Assembly (NCBI RefSeq): GCF_000317675.1
Contig: NC_019776.1
Span: 1,984,001 to 2,048,000, forward strand
From: Cyanobacterium aponinum PCC 10605
GTDB lineage: Bacteria > Cyanobacteriota > Cyanobacteriia > Cyanobacteriales > Cyanobacteriaceae
Reading direction: 5' to 3'
Length of the DNA: 64,000 bases
Part shown: positions 48,881 through 59,005 of the stretch, one piece after another
Position numbering within the stretch: the first letter of the stretch is position 1
How the letters are laid out: the number at the start of each line of letters is the position of its first letter
Position numbers and translations under genes: made by a program
Notes under the pieces: generated by a model
Seen by the model: the letters and a program-made list of their open reading frames with translations, nothing else
Told to the model about the DNA's origin: nothing
Databases searched by the model: none

Positions 48881-49286
48881 ATAACGACAAAGATGTTAGA
48901 TTTTGCCGATTTAATAATTTTAATGACGTTAGGGAATAAAAAAAGGCAAATTGCTGACATTTAGCATCTTGAAAAATTCTTGACGTTGCTGATTTTAGTG
49001 ATTTCTCATTTAGGTGTGAAATAGAGAATGGGTACTCTTGCGATCGTGATAATATTTTGATGTCTCAATTTCTGGCATAATTTTAGTACATTTCATACTA
49101 TGATTAAGCAACATCAAATTTTTTTTATTTAATTTATTTTATTTAATACGTTTCATATTGCACAAAAACCAGATTTGAAAAATTTGATAACTCCTAAGGA
49201 TTGAAAGCCAAGGATTCTGAGGAAAAATTGCTATATAGTTTAAAAGATCGTTTACTTCATTTTCTTCGCTGTTATTTTGACATTCC
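48881..49286. other. AT-rich spacer
   Basis: AT-rich sequence with a TTTATTTAATTTATTTTATT tandem near 49125-49145. No gene was seen. Confidence 0.45.
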
Positions 49287-49472
49287 TTGACCCGAAACTG
49301 AAAGTATTCTAGGTTCACTGACAGCCTTTAAATTAACTTAATTGCTTAAATTAACCCAGAGGGGCTTATCTCCCCAAGGTATGTATGACCCATAGAGCGA
49401 GATAGATTTCTGGTAAAACACAGTGGATAGCATCAAAACGCAACAAATTCTCTTTGTATTGAGCTTATCTTT
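49287..49472 (+). ncRNA. Decayed copy D of the omega-RNA-like element
   Basis: This aligns with copies A-C: TTGAC at the start, TTCTAGGTTCACTGAC, TTAATTGCTTAAATTAACCC, the GGGG/CCCC hairpin near 49361-49375, GTATGTATGACCC, and CTTTGTATTGAGCTTATC near the end. The GGGTATGCCC block and the distal half are lost or scrambled, so it is a relic. Confidence 0.55.
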
Positions 49473-49716
49473 TTAACCTGAGTTTGGGATAAATTTTCAT
49501 CTATGAATGATGGAGAAAAGGGCAAAGGGCAAACCCCCCTTTATCCCCTCTTTCGAGGGAGGAGGGCAAAGGTGAATAGTTGATAATTAGGAATTAAAAA
49601 TTAAAAATTAAAAATTCAGAACACTCATTACTCATTACTCTAACACCTGAAACCTGAAACCTAACCTTATTAGATATTTTTAAACCGAACTGAGGTTTTT
49701 TATTAATACTCAATTT
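49473..49716. repeat. Dispersed repeats after element D
   Basis: AACCTGAGTTTGGGATAAAT with TTTCATCTATGAATGA (49474-49512), CCCCCCTTTATCCCCTC (about 49535), AATTAAAAATTAAAAATT, and a reversed CAGTTCGGTTTAAAAATA repeat (49658-49698) that reaches almost to the end of the regulator gene. Confidence 0.75.
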
Positions 49717-50469
49717 TTATCCGAAACGATAACCAAATCCTCTTACCGTTACTATATATTCAGGATTGCTAGGATCAAGCTCTAATTTTTCCCTTAGCCA
49801 ACGAATATGGACATCAACGGTTTTTGTATCTCCTAGAAAATCAGCACCCCAGATATTTTCGATGAGTTGTTCCCTATCCCAAACTCTTTTTGGATAAGTC
49901 ATAAATAGTTCTAAAAGACGAAATTCTTTAGGCGAAAGACTTACTTCTTCTCCTCTGACAGTTACCCTACACTCTGTTGTATATAAAGTTATATCTTTAA
50001 ATTGACGAATAGCACTGGAGATATTGTTATTGATGTTATTTCGGCGTAGTAAGGCACGACAACGAGCAATAAGTTCTTTCATACTGAAAGGTTTAGTTAC
50101 ATAGTCGTCTGCACCTATTTCTAAGCCCAAGACTCTGTCTGTTTCAGCCGCTTTGGCACTCAAAATAAGGATAGGAATATTATTTCCTCGATAACGTAGT
50201 AAACGACAAATATCTAAGCCATTGACTTCTGGTAACATTAAATCAAGAATAATCAGATCTATTTTTTCTTTGGAGTTTTCTTCTCCAATACGCTCAAGAA
50301 CGTTTAATGCTTCTCTGCCATTTTCTGCTTGAATTACATTGTAACCCTCATCTGCAAGATTTAAGGCAATCATATTGCGAATCAACTGCTCATCTTCAAC
50401 TACAAGAATATCATAGTTGACTGATGCTTTCTCATTAGCGCCAATTGGTGGTAAATCCAGACACAACAT
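49717..50469 (-). CDS. OmpR/PhoB-family response regulator, SphR-like
   Basis: The 250-aa protein has a receiver domain (about 19-135) with acidic pocket E25/D26, phospho-acceptor D76 (LILDLMLPEVNGLD) and a TKPFS switch lysine. A winged-helix domain follows (about 150-248) with SPKEFRLLELFM and VDVHIRWLREKLE. The receiver sequence resembles SphR, the phosphate-starvation regulator, more than RpaA or RpaB. No SphS kinase gene is adjacent, so the identity is tentative. Confidence 0.7.
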   Translation of the reverse strand: MLCLDLPPIGANEKASVNYDILVVEDEQLIRNMIALNLADEGYNVIQAENGREALNVLERIGEENSKEKIDLIILDLMLPEVNGLDICRLLRYRGNNIPILILSAKAAETDRVLGLEIGADDYVTKPFSMKELIARCRALLRRNNINNNISSAIRQFKDITLYTTECRVTVRGEEVSLSPKEFRLLELFMTYPKRVWDREQLIENIWGADFLGDTKTVDVHIRWLREKLELDPSNPEYIVTVRGFGYRFG

Positions 50470-50671
50470 AAAATTTCTTTATTTTTTGTTCCCTAGTAAC
50501 ATATATATCAAAAATATTGAGTTTTGGTTATATTTTTTTTCACTAGGGATGATATATTAGACTTCTCGCATAAATTAGGCAACAGGGAATAGGCTACAAG
50601 GAACAGTGATAAAATGGGGTTTAAACTGCACTAATTTTATTTTAATTCTTATTTTGCAAGAGGTCTATTGT

Positions 50672-50899
50672 TTATGACTCTACTATGGTAATTTCTTCTT
50701 CTCTTAAGTGAGCTTTAAATTTTTTGCTAAATTGAACCAGATAAGGAAAATTAGCGCTAACAGGTCTTCCTTGCCACTCGGTTACGATTTTAATCAATTC
50801 TCCTTCCATTCCTTTGATGTCAAAAGGTTCTTTTTTATGTTCAGGATGATGATAAACTATCACAGATTCTTTAACTTTAACGCGATCGCCTATTTTCAT
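50672..50899 (-). CDS. ftrV: Ferredoxin:thioredoxin reductase, variable (alpha) subunit
   Basis: FtrV is the structural partner of the catalytic FtrC subunit, passing electrons from ferredoxin to thioredoxin in the light. The 75-aa SH3-like barrel shows MKIGDRVKVKESVIVYHHPE (1-20), KGMEGELIKI and WQGRPVSANFPYLVQF, all typical. It stands alone, as ftrC and ftrV are usually unlinked. Confidence 0.92.
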   Translation of the reverse strand: MKIGDRVKVKESVIVYHHPEHKKEPFDIKGMEGELIKIVTEWQGRPVSANFPYLVQFSKKFKAHLREEEITIVES

Positions 50900-51030
50900 A
50901 GTTAAGATTAATTTTTAGATGAAATAAATTTAAAAATACGGATATACAGTCTTTTATTCTTGCATAGTTGGTCAGTTGGTGCAAAGTTACCGTTAAATTA
51001 GTTTAAATTTTGCTCTAGTTGATTAAGATT

Positions 51031-52185
51031 TTATGGGGAATAAGGTTTGAGATAATTATTTTTGTCTATTTGCCAACGAATATTATCTTTAGTTGGTTTT
51101 GTTATATCCGATGGTTGAGGGTTATCTGTAGGAATTTCTGTGGTAATACGATGAAGAGGAACGACATAAAAAACTAATTCAAATTCTCTTTGTAAACGTT
51201 GATTGAGAAAATCTTGTACTAAGCGTACTTGATTAGGGGTTATTTCTTTGTCAGTTTCCATGGTTACATAAATAGTAGGTGTTTGAGTTGTCCATATAAC
51301 CTGAATTTGAGTATCTTCCACTCCTGTACCAACGGTGATAGTTTCGTTGACAAGTTTTGCTCGAATTTCTCTTTCAATGCGTTGTTGCTGTATTAGGCGA
51401 TAAAAGCTGGCACTGAGGGGAATAATTAATAATAAAGTTAACAAAGAAGTCCATCCCAATGCTTGACTGGGTTTAGTATAACCAGAGATGATAAACACAA
51501 TCATACAAGCAAGAGTAATACCAAGTAAGTTCGTTGCATATAATAAAAAAGCTCCAAGTGCATAACTATAATTATCCATAGTTAAAGAAATACCCACCAC
51601 ACATAAAGGAGGCATAAGAGCAACTGCGATCGCAGTTCCCGCTAAAGTATCACTAATACCTTTTCTAACCTTGCCAAAACCACTAATTGCACCAGCACTA
51701 ATAGCAATACCTAAATCAATTAAATTAGGTTGAGTTCGAGCAGAAATTTCTGAGCTAACTTCTTGAAGTCCCACTAATTGAGCAATAAAACTAGAGAGAA
51801 ATAGTGAGACTAAGGTAGCCCCCACAATTGATAAAAAGGCTCTCCGAAACAGCAATAATTCCCCCTCACAAGCGGAAAAAGCTAGTCCTCTCAGAGGTAA
51901 CATTAACGGTGCCACAATCATTGCTCCAATAATAACCGCACTACTGTTAGCAATTAAACCAAAAGTGGCGATTAAACAAGAAGAAACAGTACATAAAATA
52001 AAATCTTTGCTCCAAGCGGAATCTTGAGATAATTGTAAATGAAGAGTTTTGATTTCTTCAGGATGAGAAGGAGGCATCAAACGATAAGTTAGCATCCTCA
52101 ACCAACGAAAAATAGCCTTAATTTTCTTTTTGTTACACCATTGACTATAGATTTGTTGAAAGCGAACAAAATTGATTTTATTCAT
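51031..52185 (-). CDS. DUF389 (TIGR00341-like) membrane protein
   Basis: The 384-aa protein has a cytoplasmic N-terminal part (about 1-60), six spans of the DUF389 fold (about 60-275) with NSSAVIIGAMIVAPLMLPLRG (split, about 77-97) and LAGTAIAVALMPPLCVVGI near 180-198, and a C-terminal soluble domain (about 280-384). Function in bacteria is unknown. Monocistronic. Confidence 0.85.
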   Translation of the reverse strand: MNKINFVRFQQIYSQWCNKKKIKAIFRWLRMLTYRLMPPSHPEEIKTLHLQLSQDSAWSKDFILCTVSSCLIATFGLIANSSAVIIGAMIVAPLMLPLRGLAFSACEGELLLFRRAFLSIVGATLVSLFLSSFIAQLVGLQEVSSEISARTQPNLIDLGIAISAGAISGFGKVRKGISDTLAGTAIAVALMPPLCVVGISLTMDNYSYALGAFLLYATNLLGITLACMIVFIISGYTKPSQALGWTSLLTLLLIIPLSASFYRLIQQQRIEREIRAKLVNETITVGTGVEDTQIQVIWTTQTPTIYVTMETDKEITPNQVRLVQDFLNQRLQREFELVFYVVPLHRITTEIPTDNPQPSDITKPTKDNIRWQIDKNNYLKPYSP

Positions 52186-53116
52186 TGCATTTGTACCTGA
52201 AACTTAAAAGGAGATCTGATAAAATAATTATCTTTGTTGTTTGCGTATTTCTGTGATAATTCGAGATAAATTGTAAAAAAATCTGAGTTCAGGGTCAACT
52301 TTTCTGGTTGTGTTGGTTAAAAAGCAAAGGATAAAGGCAGGTAAAAATTAGCAGTTTAAGAATAAGTTTCTTCACTAACACCCTAATCTACTAAAACTAA
52401 ATTCTTCGCTGAGTTCGATATAACCCACATTCTGCCCTAAAAAAATAATTGTTATTCTCAAATGAGAAAAATAAACTTTTTTAGTGAAGATTGAAACTAC
52501 TTATTTTTCAACACTTAATATTTATTTTTTCTTACTTTTTTTATTTATTTCCACGATAAATTTACATTCACTTGAGTTTCTTTTTTCTTTTTATTTTATT
52601 CTACTTATTAATTTTTTATTTATCTTTGATGATCTTTTTAAGAATTATCACTTCTTTTTAAGAATTATCACTATAGCTTATTGCCTATTCTTTATTAATA
52701 TATTAGGTTTTAATTGAATCCCATAACAATTTTTTAATGGGTTTATGCTCAAAAAAATGAGAAAAGTGAGGAAATTTTATGCTCACATTTACCTTTATTC
52801 ATTTCCTTATTTTCAATCTTTTCATAAACTCATCAGAGTGATAAAAGTTAAACAGTAAAAACTGTTAGACCATAACTTGTATTTAGTTAAATTCAGGTAT
52901 TTTAACATCGAAATTCGATTAGTAATTCTATCTCAAGGGGATTTAATTTATGAATGTTTTAAATACATTATTTTATCTTCAAATAGTTAGCTAAAATCTG
53001 AGAGGCTTTTCTAGTAAATTCAAAATGATTCTTAAATAATTCTTAACCTATAATGAGAGCAAATCCTGAGAAGATAGTAAAGTAATTGTTAAATTTATTT
53101 GGATTAAATTATAAAT
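52186..53116. other. AT-rich region, no convincing gene
   Basis: A GTG-started 77-codon frame at 52484-52717 is almost all F, L, I and Y encoded by T-rich DNA and has no family features. A duplicated ATCACTTCTTTTTAAGAATT-like stretch lies near 52640-52670. I do not count this as a gene. The promoter of the next gene should lie near 53050-53110. Confidence 0.4.
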
Positions 53117-53494
53117 ATGCTAGAACCAAGTGAAGTAGTAGATCTTTTTTTTAATCATTTACCAGTCAAAACTTTTCAACCCGGAGAGGTTATCTTTCGT
53201 CAAGGGGAGAAAGGAAATTGTATGTTTGCTTTAATGTCTGGGGAAATAGAATTAAGAAAAGATGATCAGGTGGTGGAAACAATACATCAACATGATGTTT
53301 TTGGAGAAGGGGCTTTAGTCCAGCCTGAACATAACAGATGTACCACGGCGATCGCACTTACAGAATGCAAAATAGCGGAATTAAATAGAGAAAGATTTTT
53401 ATTCTTATTACAAGAAACCCCCTTATTTTCTTTAGAAATTGTCAGGAGTCTTTCTAGCCGTTTGCGCAAAGTAAAGCAGAAATTATTAAAATAA
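53117..53494 (+). CDS. Stand-alone cyclic-nucleotide-binding-domain protein
   Basis: The 125-aa protein is only a cNMP-binding beta-roll: FQPGEVIFRQGEKGNCMFAL (21-40), GEIELR, then FGEGALVQPEHNRCTTAIAL, the phosphate-binding cassette, and a C-terminal helix. The cassette has the FGE(G)AL pattern, but arginine placement (R79) should be checked for real nucleotide binding. It has no DNA-binding domain. It ends 3 bp before ackA, so it is cotranscribed and could link a second messenger to acetate metabolism (inference). Confidence 0.82.
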   Translation: MLEPSEVVDLFFNHLPVKTFQPGEVIFRQGEKGNCMFALMSGEIELRKDDQVVETIHQHDVFGEGALVQPEHNRCTTAIALTECKIAELNRERFLFLLQETPLFSLEIVRSLSSRLRKVKQKLLK

Positions 53495-53497
53495 ACC

Positions 53498-54718
53498 ATG
53501 AAAGTCTTAGTTCTTAATGCTGGTTCTAGTTCTCAAAAAAGTTGTTTATATGACTTAGATAGTCGAGGAAAAAAACCAAATTTTGTTTCTCCTATCTGGG
53601 AGGCAACTATTGATTGGACACTGAACTTAGGACATACTTTATTAAAGGTGAAAAGTAATGGTCAAGAATATTCTACCTATTTATCAGACCATAATCGCCT
53701 AGAAAGCATTAAGACTATGCTTAAAACGATGGTTGAGGGTGAAACTAAGGTTTTAGAGCATCTATCCGATATAGATGTAGTTGGACATAGAGTGGTTCAT
53801 GGAGGAACAAAATACTCTCAAGCAACCCTTATCAATTCTGAAGTTAAAGCCACCATTGAAAAATTAATTCCCCTTGCCCCTAATCATAACCCCGCCCATT
53901 TAGAAGGGATAGAGAGTGTGGAAAATATTTTGGGTGACATACCCCAAGTAGCTGTATTTGATACTGCTTTTCATACAAATATTCCTCTTTACGCTAAAAT
54001 TTATCCTCTTAATCATGAATTCTATAAGCGGGGTATTCAAAGATATGGTTTTCATGGTATCTCCCATGAATATGTTTCTCAACGTACTTCTGAGATTTTA
54101 CAGCAACCTTTAAAGAATTTGAATTTAGTCACCTGTCATTTAGGTAATGGTTGCTCAATTACAGCAGTAAAAAATGGGCAAAGTGTTAATACAACTATGG
54201 GGTTTACTCCTTTAGAAGGGGTGATGATGGGTACTCGTTGCGGCTCTATTGATCCTGCAATTGTAATTCATCTTATGACCGAATATGGCTATGATGGGGA
54301 AAAAATTAACCATATTTTGAATAAAGAATCTGGTTTATGGGGAATGTCCGAAATTTCTTCTGATTTAAGGACTATTTTAAAGGCTAAATCCGAAAATAAT
54401 CCGAAAGCGATTTTGGCAATAGAAATGTACATTTTTCGATTACAAGAAGCGATCGCATCTATGTTACCATCATTGGGTAGTTTAGACGCTTTAGTTTTTA
54501 CTGCAGGAGTAGGGGAAAATTCTGCTTTTATCCGAGAAAAAGTTTGTCAAGGTTTGGGTTTTCTTGGTTTGAAATTGGATTTAGAGAAAAATAGCCAATC
54601 CCTCTTCAATGAAAATATTGCTACTGCTGACTCTAACTCTAAGATACTGATTATACCAACAAAAGAGGACTGGGCGATCGCTTCTCAGTGTTTTCAATTA
54701 ATGGAATCGAAGAATTAA
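53498..54718 (+). CDS. ackA: Acetate kinase
   Basis: AckA interconverts acetyl phosphate plus ADP with acetate plus ATP. The 406-aa protein has the family start VLNAGSSSQKSCLYDL (4-19), the VGHRVVHGG substrate motif (about 90-98), FDTAFH (about 153-158), RYGFHGISHEYV (about 186-197) and GNGCSITAV. The gene directly follows the cNMP-binding protein gene. No phosphotransacetylase gene is adjacent. Confidence 0.96.
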   Translation: MKVLVLNAGSSSQKSCLYDLDSRGKKPNFVSPIWEATIDWTLNLGHTLLKVKSNGQEYSTYLSDHNRLESIKTMLKTMVEGETKVLEHLSDIDVVGHRVVHGGTKYSQATLINSEVKATIEKLIPLAPNHNPAHLEGIESVENILGDIPQVAVFDTAFHTNIPLYAKIYPLNHEFYKRGIQRYGFHGISHEYVSQRTSEILQQPLKNLNLVTCHLGNGCSITAVKNGQSVNTTMGFTPLEGVMMGTRCGSIDPAIVIHLMTEYGYDGEKINHILNKESGLWGMSEISSDLRTILKAKSENNPKAILAIEMYIFRLQEAIASMLPSLGSLDALVFTAGVGENSAFIREKVCQGLGFLGLKLDLEKNSQSLFNENIATADSNSKILIIPTKEDWAIASQCFQLMESKN

Positions 54719-54886
54719 GAAAAGGGCAATTAGTGAATAGTGAATAGTTGATAATTAAGAATTAAGAATGAAGAATTAAAAACTCTGAACACTCATTACT
54801 TTCTTCTAAAACCTGAAACCTGACACCTGACACCTGACACCTTATCTCCCTCTCCCCTCATCTCTCTTTCTCCCTAACGCTAATAT

Positions 54887-56407
54887 CTACTCTTCCTCTC
54901 CCCATGTAGTTTTAGGCTCTGCCGCCCTCAAGCCCTGATTGATTTGAGGATAAAAAATAATTTCCCCTTGATTGTTATTAGGTTTATTGACTGAGTAATT
55001 AGTTTCTCCTTTTCTCCTTGCAGAAGTTTTTTCCTCACTGGTATCTTCTGCCACTATTTCATACAAAATTGCGAATTTTTCCCCTTGATTTGCCTTTCTT
55101 AAAATTCTTCCTAATCTTTGGATATATTCCCTTGTTGAACCAGTACCAGATAAAATTATTGCTATCTTAGCGGAAGGTACGTCCACCCCTTCGTTTAACA
55201 CATGAGAAGCAACAATTATTTTGTAATCTCCTTCTTTATATTTTTGGAGAATTTCATGTCTTTCTTTTACAGGAGTTTGATAGGTAATTGCAGGAATTAA
55301 ATATTCTTGAGAAATTTTATATACAGTATTATTGTCATTCGTAAAAATAAGAATTTTGTCAGGATAATGCTTTTCTATTAATTCAGTTAATAGTCTTAAT
55401 TTACCTTGAGTTCCCATAGAAATTTCTTTTGCTTCTCTATGGGCTAACATTGCTTGTCTGCCTTGGTTTGAGCGACAACTAGCTTGAACAAAAAGTTGCC
55501 ATCCTTGCAAACTGGACAGGGAAATATTATTTTGTTTTAAGAAATTATTTCTTGTTTTTATTGCTTGTTCATAACGTTGTTTTTCTTCTTTTTTTAGTTT
55601 TACTTTTAAAGAAATAACCTGATGTTGAGCAAGAGTTTTTCCTGATAATTCTTCGGGGGTTTTACGATAAATAACTGAGCCTATTAAACGGTTCAAATAA
55701 TGGTGGCCGCCATCCTCTCTTTCTGGGGTTGCAGTTAAACCTAAGCGATAAGGTGCGATCGATTCTTCGGCTATAACTTGAAAAAAGTCTGTGGGTAAAT
55801 GATGACACTCATCAAAAATTAACAGTCCGTAATGATTCCCTAAAGTTTTGGCGTGAATTGCGGCACTATGATAGGTTGCAATCAAAATGGGGGTGCGATC
55901 ATGAGAACCTCCTCCTAATAAGCCTACTTCTATATTACTAAAGGAAGCCTTTATTTCTGCGTACCATTGGTGCATTAAATCCAATGTTGGTACTACAATT
56001 AAAGTTGTTCTAGGAGTAGATGCGATCGCCATTTGAGCTAAAAAAGTTTTTCCTGCCGCCGTTGGTAATACGACAACTCCCTGTCTCTGGGCTTGTTTCC
56101 ATGCTTCTAAGGCTTCTTTTTGATGGGGGTATGGGGTTTTATTACCCTGTAATTTTATGTCTAAAGGATAAAATTCTTTTGCCGAGTCAATTAGGTCAAT
56201 ATCCTCACTCTGTAAGGTTTCTATTAAGTAGCGATAGTCTAAAGCCTGAATACGGAATTTTTCGATGCGATCGTCCCAAGTGGCGTAATCAATCCATGCT
56301 TTACCTCTAGGTGGCGGATGTAGGATTAATGTTCCTCTGTCATAGGTTAGTCTAGTTGTTCGACTCATAGAATAGTCATAAAGATCAAAAAGTAAAGATT
56401 TACCCAT
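54887..56407 (-). CDS. XPB-like superfamily 2 DNA helicase
   Basis: The 506-aa protein has Walker A LPTAAGKT (114-121), DECH box (199-202), motif III TAT (225-227) and a C-terminal helicase domain with motif VI EYIQRLGRILRKA (about 438-450). The N-terminal region resembles the damage-recognition-like domain of archaeal and bacterial XPB. The frame opens at 56407, but M14 (MSRTTRLTYDRG) is an equally good start. The Bax1-type nuclease often linked to it is not adjacent. It probably acts in DNA repair. Confidence 0.85.
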   Translation of the reverse strand: MGKSLLFDLYDYSMSRTTRLTYDRGTLILHPPPRGKAWIDYATWDDRIEKFRIQALDYRYLIETLQSEDIDLIDSAKEFYPLDIKLQGNKTPYPHQKEALEAWKQAQRQGVVVLPTAAGKTFLAQMAIASTPRTTLIVVPTLDLMHQWYAEIKASFSNIEVGLLGGGSHDRTPILIATYHSAAIHAKTLGNHYGLLIFDECHHLPTDFFQVIAEESIAPYRLGLTATPEREDGGHHYLNRLIGSVIYRKTPEELSGKTLAQHQVISLKVKLKKEEKQRYEQAIKTRNNFLKQNNISLSSLQGWQLFVQASCRSNQGRQAMLAHREAKEISMGTQGKLRLLTELIEKHYPDKILIFTNDNNTVYKISQEYLIPAITYQTPVKERHEILQKYKEGDYKIIVASHVLNEGVDVPSAKIAIILSGTGSTREYIQRLGRILRKANQGEKFAILYEIVAEDTSEEKTSARRKGETNYSVNKPNNNQGEIIFYPQINQGLRAAEPKTTWGEEE

Positions 56408-56488
56408 TGTGATCTACTGAAAATCAATTTAATCATTAAGTTAGCATTTTGTCAAGATATACTTAAAAGATTATTTAAGATAAAAAAT

Positions 56489-56971
56489 ATGATTTGGTTA
56501 GGAATTGATCCGGGATTAGCGATTATTGGTTGGGCAATTTTGTCAGGAAATGAAACTTCTTTACCGGAAATTATTGAGTACGGAATTATTGAAACCAGTA
56601 AGAAGATGACGACGGGAGAGCGTTTAGCGGAAATAGAGATAGATTTTGTTAGTATTATTAATGAGTTTCAACCAGAAGGAGTTGCCATTGAAATGCCTTT
56701 TTTTAATCGTCAAATTAAAGCGGCTGGAGGAGTCTTACAGGCTTTAGGGGTTATTAATTTGGTTTGTTTTCGAGACGCTCATTTGACCCCTATTTTTCTT
56801 CATCAGTCTAGTTGGAAAGCTCATTTAGGCAATGGTAGGGCAAAAAAAGCAGAAATTGCTTCTACCTTACAACAGTTATTTGATTTACCTGATTTACCTA
56901 TTGATGATAGTGTTGATGCGATCGCGATCGCATATAGTGCTTGTTGTGGTTTAAGGAATATGATTGATTGA
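56489..56971 (+). CDS. ruvC: Holliday junction resolvase RuvC
   Basis: RuvC cuts four-way junctions at the end of recombination repair. The 160-aa protein has the catalytic acids D7 (GIDPGL), E68 (AIEMPFF), D140 and D143 (DDSVDAIAIA), two residues off the E. coli set. It is divergent from the helicase gene by 81 bp, so two DNA-repair genes may share a regulatory region. Confidence 0.93.
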   Translation: MIWLGIDPGLAIIGWAILSGNETSLPEIIEYGIIETSKKMTTGERLAEIEIDFVSIINEFQPEGVAIEMPFFNRQIKAAGGVLQALGVINLVCFRDAHLTPIFLHQSSWKAHLGNGRAKKAEIASTLQQLFDLPDLPIDDSVDAIAIAYSACCGLRNMID

Positions 56972-57013
56972 GTATTTTAACGTCAGTAATGGAAATTTTA
57001 TAGTTGAGAGAAA

Positions 57014-58402
57014 ATGAGTCAATTTGAACAAGCATTAGACAAATCAAAACTAACTACTCCCATGTGGTTATTATGGATTTTATCCGCAGGATTAATCGCC
57101 CTTGATGGCTTTGATTTTTTCATCATCGGCATTGCTTTACCTTTCCTCGAAAAAGATTTTTTACTAACTCCTGCCCAAATTGGTTCGGTGGCAGTAGCGG
57201 CAATTTTTGGTTCACTAATTGGCTCACTAACTTTAGGGGCAATAACGGATAAAATTGGGCGACAAAAAATGTTATTAATTGATGTCATAATTTTTATCGT
57301 TTCTAGTGCAGGTACTGCTTTAGCTTGGGACGCTTTTTCTTTAATTTTCTTCCGCTTTTTAGTCGGCATTGGTATTGGTGCTGATTATCCGATTAGTGTT
57401 GCCTATATTACGGAAAATATTCCTTCTCGACTGCGGGGAAGAATGGTTGTCGGTGCATTCACTTTTCAGGCTGTGGGTGCTTTATTAGGTGCTTTAACGG
57501 GTATTTTAGTCATTAAAGGATGTCTTTTTTTCTCTGATGATGCGACTATTTTTGCTGTTCAATATGGTTGGCGAATTATGCTCGGAGTCGGTTTAATTTT
57601 AGCTATTTTAGTCGGCTTTTTAAGGATGCAATTTTTATTAGAAAGTCCTCGTTATTTTATTGCTAAAGGGGATTATCAAGAAGCTACTCTTGCCGCCTCA
57701 GAATTATTAGATATAAATATAAAAATCACCCCTGAAACTGATCCTCAACCTCAAGAAAACGACTTTAATTACAATACTTTATTCTCGAAAAAATATCTCA
57801 AAAATACTTTATTTGCTTCTTTACCATGGTTTTTACAAGATATTGCCACTTATGGCATTGGCATTTTTACCCCTACGATTATCGCCGTTTTAGCTTTTAC
57901 CCAAGAGGATAATTTTTTATTAAGTCAAAGTCAATCGGCACAAGGTTCGGCTATTGTTGATTTATTCTTAATCATTGGTTTTTTAGCGGCTGTTTTGTTA
58001 GTAGATAAAATAGGCAGAATTAAACTACAAATTTTCGGCTTCATTGGTATGGCTTTAGGCTTATTTCTTTTAGCTTTAGCAGGGGTCAGTAATTCTAATT
58101 TAATTTTGGTTTTTACAGGATTTTTTATCTTTAATTTTTCTATGAATGCTGGTCCTAATTCCACGACTTTTCTACTTTCAGGAGAGGTTTTTCCTACTTC
58201 TATTCGGGCTAGTGGTGCGGGATTGTCGGCTGCGATCGCAAAATCAGGGGCTGTTTTAGGCACTTTTTTATTACCTATTCTCAGGGTTAAAATAGGAGTT
58301 AATAATGTATTATATTTTTTAGTTGTTATTTGTTTATTAGCGGCAGTTTTAACTTATTTCTTAAGAATTGAAACCATGAATAAACCATTAGAAAATGTTT
58401 AA
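57014..58402 (+). CDS. MFS transporter (sugar-porter type)
   Basis: The 462-aa protein has twelve spans. The loop 2-3 signature is GAITDKIGRQKMLLID (about 76-91), RGRMV is in the loop after span 4, and LVDKIGRIKLQIFG is in the second half. The DGFDFFIIGIALP start (31-43) is like those of aromatic-acid and phosphate/sugar porters. The substrate cannot be named. Its stop overlaps the next convergent gene by 4 bp. Confidence 0.85.
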   Translation: MSQFEQALDKSKLTTPMWLLWILSAGLIALDGFDFFIIGIALPFLEKDFLLTPAQIGSVAVAAIFGSLIGSLTLGAITDKIGRQKMLLIDVIIFIVSSAGTALAWDAFSLIFFRFLVGIGIGADYPISVAYITENIPSRLRGRMVVGAFTFQAVGALLGALTGILVIKGCLFFSDDATIFAVQYGWRIMLGVGLILAILVGFLRMQFLLESPRYFIAKGDYQEATLAASELLDINIKITPETDPQPQENDFNYNTLFSKKYLKNTLFASLPWFLQDIATYGIGIFTPTIIAVLAFTQEDNFLLSQSQSAQGSAIVDLFLIIGFLAAVLLVDKIGRIKLQIFGFIGMALGLFLLALAGVSNSNLILVFTGFFIFNFSMNAGPNSTTFLLSGEVFPTSIRASGAGLSAAIAKSGAVLGTFLLPILRVKIGVNNVLYFLVVICLLAAVLTYFLRIETMNKPLENV

Positions 58403-58911
58403 TCTTCATTAAGTTGGGAAGCGATAGAAAGATGAAAAGTGTCTCGTCGTTCCTCTAACTTAAAATCAAAAATAACACGATCAATATCAGCAAAATATTT
58501 TAATTTTCTGTCAATAAAACCTTGTACAAATTTTTTAAAAGCCTGACTTTCTAAAGGGTCATTATCAATACCTAAATCTACTAAATAATTATTAATATTA
58601 TCTTTTCTTTCTTGTTCAGGTAATAGGGATAAGTTCCATGCTAATATTGCCACAGAAACTAACCTATGACCTTCTTCTAAATCACTTACGATTTCCATCT
58701 CTGGGGCGACAAAATTCCATATTACCTCAGACATTTTCAATTCTCCTTTTTTGACTTTTCTCATAACTAAATCAGGATGGTTTTCCTTTATATCATGAGC
58801 AAAATTATCAAGAGAAGATGATTTTTTTCTACTTATTTTAATCTTTTGTTTTTTTTCTATGGGTTTTAGATTTTGTAAATCTTTAAATGCTTTAGATTGT
58901 TTTTTGGCCAT
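58399..58911 (-). CDS. Uncharacterised protein with basic N terminus
   Basis: The 170-aa protein has a lysine-rich N-terminal third (KKQSKAFKDLQNLKPIEKKQ) and a mixed alpha-helical remainder (EVIWNFVAPEMEIVSDLEEG near 62-81). No signal, membrane span or known motif was seen. The basic tail suggests nucleic-acid or membrane-surface contact (inference). Confidence 0.65.
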   Translation of the reverse strand: MAKKQSKAFKDLQNLKPIEKKQKIKISRKKSSSLDNFAHDIKENHPDLVMRKVKKGELKMSEVIWNFVAPEMEIVSDLEEGHRLVSVAILAWNLSLLPEQERKDNINNYLVDLGIDNDPLESQAFKKFVQGFIDRKLKYFADIDRVIFDFKLEERRDTFHLSIASQLNED

Positions 58912-59005
58912 GACGAAGATTGTTTTTCTTTTTTATTCATTATAAACTCTAGTTTGAGTAGGGAATGTTTAACCCCGAACTCCTCGAACTCCGAACTTCT
59001 AATCC

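Noticed and set aside
52484-52717. 77-codon hydrophobic frame with a GTG start
   Set aside because: It is the translation of T-rich low-complexity DNA; no ribosome binding site, no family features, no coupled neighbour.
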